Shown here one piece after another: positions 47,401 through 48,722 of a DNA stretch of 48,722 nucleotides. The position numbers and the translations under genes were made by a program. The DNA is from Paraphysomonas bandaiensis (taxonomy: Eukaryota; Chrysophyceae). The notes below the pieces were generated by a model. That model saw nothing but the letters and a program-made list of their open reading frames with translations. It did not search any database and was not told the origin of the DNA. The stretch lies in NCBI GenBank assembly GCA_965644295.1, contig CBFFRP010000308.1:1-48722 (forward strand), in the 5' to 3' direction. Within the stretch, counting starts at the first letter, position 1; each line of letters opens with the position of its first letter.

Positions 47401-48722
47401 GGAGATGGTGAACCCTCCGGACAGTAGTGACCAGGAGGACATATATCATTCGTAGAATTCGCATCCACCTCCACACAAGTCTCTCCAGAGTAGCTCACAT
47501 GGAAACCATCACTATCATGTGGTGTAGGAACGGATGCACTGCCCCCACAATAATAACCAGAACTGCAAGGCCCAGTAGGAAGGTAGAGCCCAATCCCGTC
47601 GCAATACATACCAGGTGGACAAGTAAGACACCCCACAGCAGATTGCAATAAACTTGAATTACTGAAAGTACCGTCAGGACAGGGGAACTCAGTTGCATAC
47701 TCTGTCATCGATGGACAGTAGTAACCCGGTGGACACTCAACTGGAGTTGTCGTATTCACCTCACAATAATATCCAGCAGGACATGACTTACATGTGTCAT
47801 TACCCCTCTCATCCTGATATGTTCCCGCCACACATGGTATCGGATAGTCTGATCCAACAGGACAGTAATGACCCGTAGGACACACCAAATCATCGAAATC
47901 TGTAGGATTCGAAGTACCACTCGGACAATAATATCCAGCCAAGCATTGTCGTGTAGCCAAAACAGTTCCATTCAGAGGACAATAGTAACCCTTCACACAA
48001 GCTTGACACTCCCCAACAGATGTCAAACCCAGTGATGACGTATTCGTACCAGGAGGACACTGGACTGGAGATGGTGAACCCTCCGGACAGTAGTGACCAG
48101 GAGGACATATATCATTCGTAGAATTCGCATCCACCTCCACACAAGTCTCTCCAGAGTAGCTCACATGGAAACCATCACTATCATGTGGTGTGGGAACGGA
48201 TGCACTGCCCCCACAATAATAACCAGAACTGCAAGGCCCAGTAGGAAGGTAGAGCCCAATCCCGTCGCAATACATACCAGGTGGACAAGTAAGACACCCC
48301 ACAGCAGATTGCAATAAACTCGAATTACTGAAAGTACCATTTGGACAGGGGAACTCAGTTGCATACTCTGTCATCGATGGACAGTAGTAACCCGGTGGAC
48401 ACTCAACTGGAGTTGTCGTATTCACCTCACAATAATATCCAGCAGGACATGACTTACACGTGTCATTACCCCTCTCATCCTGATATGTTCCCGCCACACA
48501 TGGTATCGGATAGTCTGATCCAACAGGACAGTAATGACCCGTAGGACACACCAAATCATCGAAATCTGTAGGATTCGAAGTACCACTCGGACAATAATAT
48601 CCAGCCAAGCATTGTCGTGTAGCCAAAACAGTTCCATTCAGAGGACAATAGTAACCCTTCACACAAGCTTGACACTCCCCAACAGATGTCAAACCCAGTG
48701 ATGATGTATTCGTACCAGGAGG
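32407..48722 (-). CDS. Giant Cys-rich receptor-like protein with coiled-coil tail (5'-partial)
   Basis: Exons on the minus strand: 48722 (open at the edge)-43470, 43421-43281, 43235-32820 and 32772-32407; introns 48, 45 and 47 nt, frame kept throughout. About 5,390 residues are in the window; the N-terminus is missing. The ectodomain consists of CPPGYYC / CPxGT-type modules of the GCC2/GCC3 (ephrin-receptor-like) class, rich in N-glycosylation sequons, first as identical 222-residue units (43680-48722), then as diverged modules down to about 41500. A Cys-poorer juxtamembrane region follows, then one membrane helix (about 40552-40620, LVLGLLLGMLGLVLVLISF) and a basic stop-transfer (YYFRKK). 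The cytoplasmic tail is about 2,700 residues, mostly charged coiled coil, ending in a compact domain. Likely a cell-surface adhesion or mechanical linker; this is inference from architecture. Confidence 0.85.
35600..36790 (-). repeat. Cryptic 96-residue repeat in the coiled-coil tail
   Basis: A motif of the form basic-helix, Gly-x-Ser/Thr-x-x-x-Ala-Lys recurs: QNGLSVSQAK, DQGMSETEAK, ESGTSEGEAK, KEGMTAEAAV, ARGKNIMEAE. Counting residues between the Gly positions gives 96, 96, 96 and 95. At the DNA level it has diverged and shows only as protein. Confidence 0.7.
40552..40620 (-). other. Transmembrane segment of the giant protein
   Basis: Encodes about 21 hydrophobic residues flanked outside by DWD and inside by YYFRKK, followed by a Lys/Arg-rich stretch. 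It separates the Cys-rich part from the coiled-coil part, giving a type I topology if a signal peptide lies upstream. Confidence 0.85.
43680..48722 (-). repeat. Tandem 666-bp repeat array in the ectodomain exon
   Basis: The landmark GGGGAACTCAGTTGCATAC recurs every 666 bp (about 43687, 44353, 45019, 45685, 46351, 47017, 47683, 48349), giving seven full intervals plus a part cut by the edge. Units are near-identical at the nucleotide level, including silent sites. One segment of about 150 bp exists in two versions: type B in the five C-terminal units and type A in the two N-terminal units seen. Confidence 0.95.

Noticed and set aside
43670-48544. Repeated plus-strand frames of 61-74 codons and minus-strand frames of 67-72 codons every 666 bp
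   Set aside because: They are out-of-frame shadows of the tandem repeat in the giant gene, repeated because the DNA is repeated.
43680-48722. CRISPR-like or satellite array
   Set aside because: The 666-bp period is a multiple of three, the frame is open throughout and encodes a regular Cys-rich module. It is a coding repeat.

Overview
This window is nuclear DNA from a microbial eukaryote. It carries two LTR retrotransposons, seven or more spliced protein genes, 33 inferred GT-AG introns of only 45 to 69 nt, and recognisably eukaryotic proteins: Seh1 nucleoporin, an RNA polymerase I A49-type subunit, an ANKRD13-type protein, a delta-type phospholipase C and a CRT-like transporter. TAA, TAG and TGA all act as terminators, so the standard code applies. 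The compact introns, the CRT-like transporter and the giant GCC2/GCC3-type Cys-rich membrane protein would suit a protist (SAR-like is my guess). The sequence alone does not fix the lineage.

Layout. Positions 1-5510 hold a Ty3/Gypsy-type element cut by the left edge. Its gag and pol frames lie in the same frame, separated by one UGA codon. Positions about 6430-9698 hold a 5'-truncated Ty1/Copia-type element with a probable 223-bp 3' LTR. Positions 9700-11680 are AT-rich, with short repeats and one exon-like fragment on the minus strand. From 11681 on comes a host gene cluster: an unknown Ser-rich protein (+), RPA49/POLR1E (-), a coiled-coil protein (+), SEH1 (-), ANKRD13-like (+), CRT-like transporter (-), a 3-kb gap with a decayed Harbinger-like transposase, phospholipase C (+), and a giant receptor-like gene (-) that runs off the right edge. 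Genes strictly alternate in strand, giving divergent pairs that share intergenic regions of about 670-690 bp and convergent pairs that share 3' regions.

The host genes are mostly housekeeping or signalling functions with no sign of one shared pathway. The most striking locus is the giant gene at 32407 to beyond 48722. Its ectodomain carries a near-identical 666-bp (222-residue) tandem repeat, at least seven copies in one exon. A single transmembrane helix follows, then a cytoplasmic coiled-coil tail of about 2,700 residues containing a cryptic 96-residue repeat, and a C-terminal globular-looking domain. Two broader patterns also stand out: host genes start with a stretch of almost purely A/T-ending codons that relaxes further downstream, and a TACTGTATA-like motif recurs upstream of several genes.

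Exon structures were worked out by hand from GT-AG sites, reading-frame continuity and family similarity. There is no transcript evidence.
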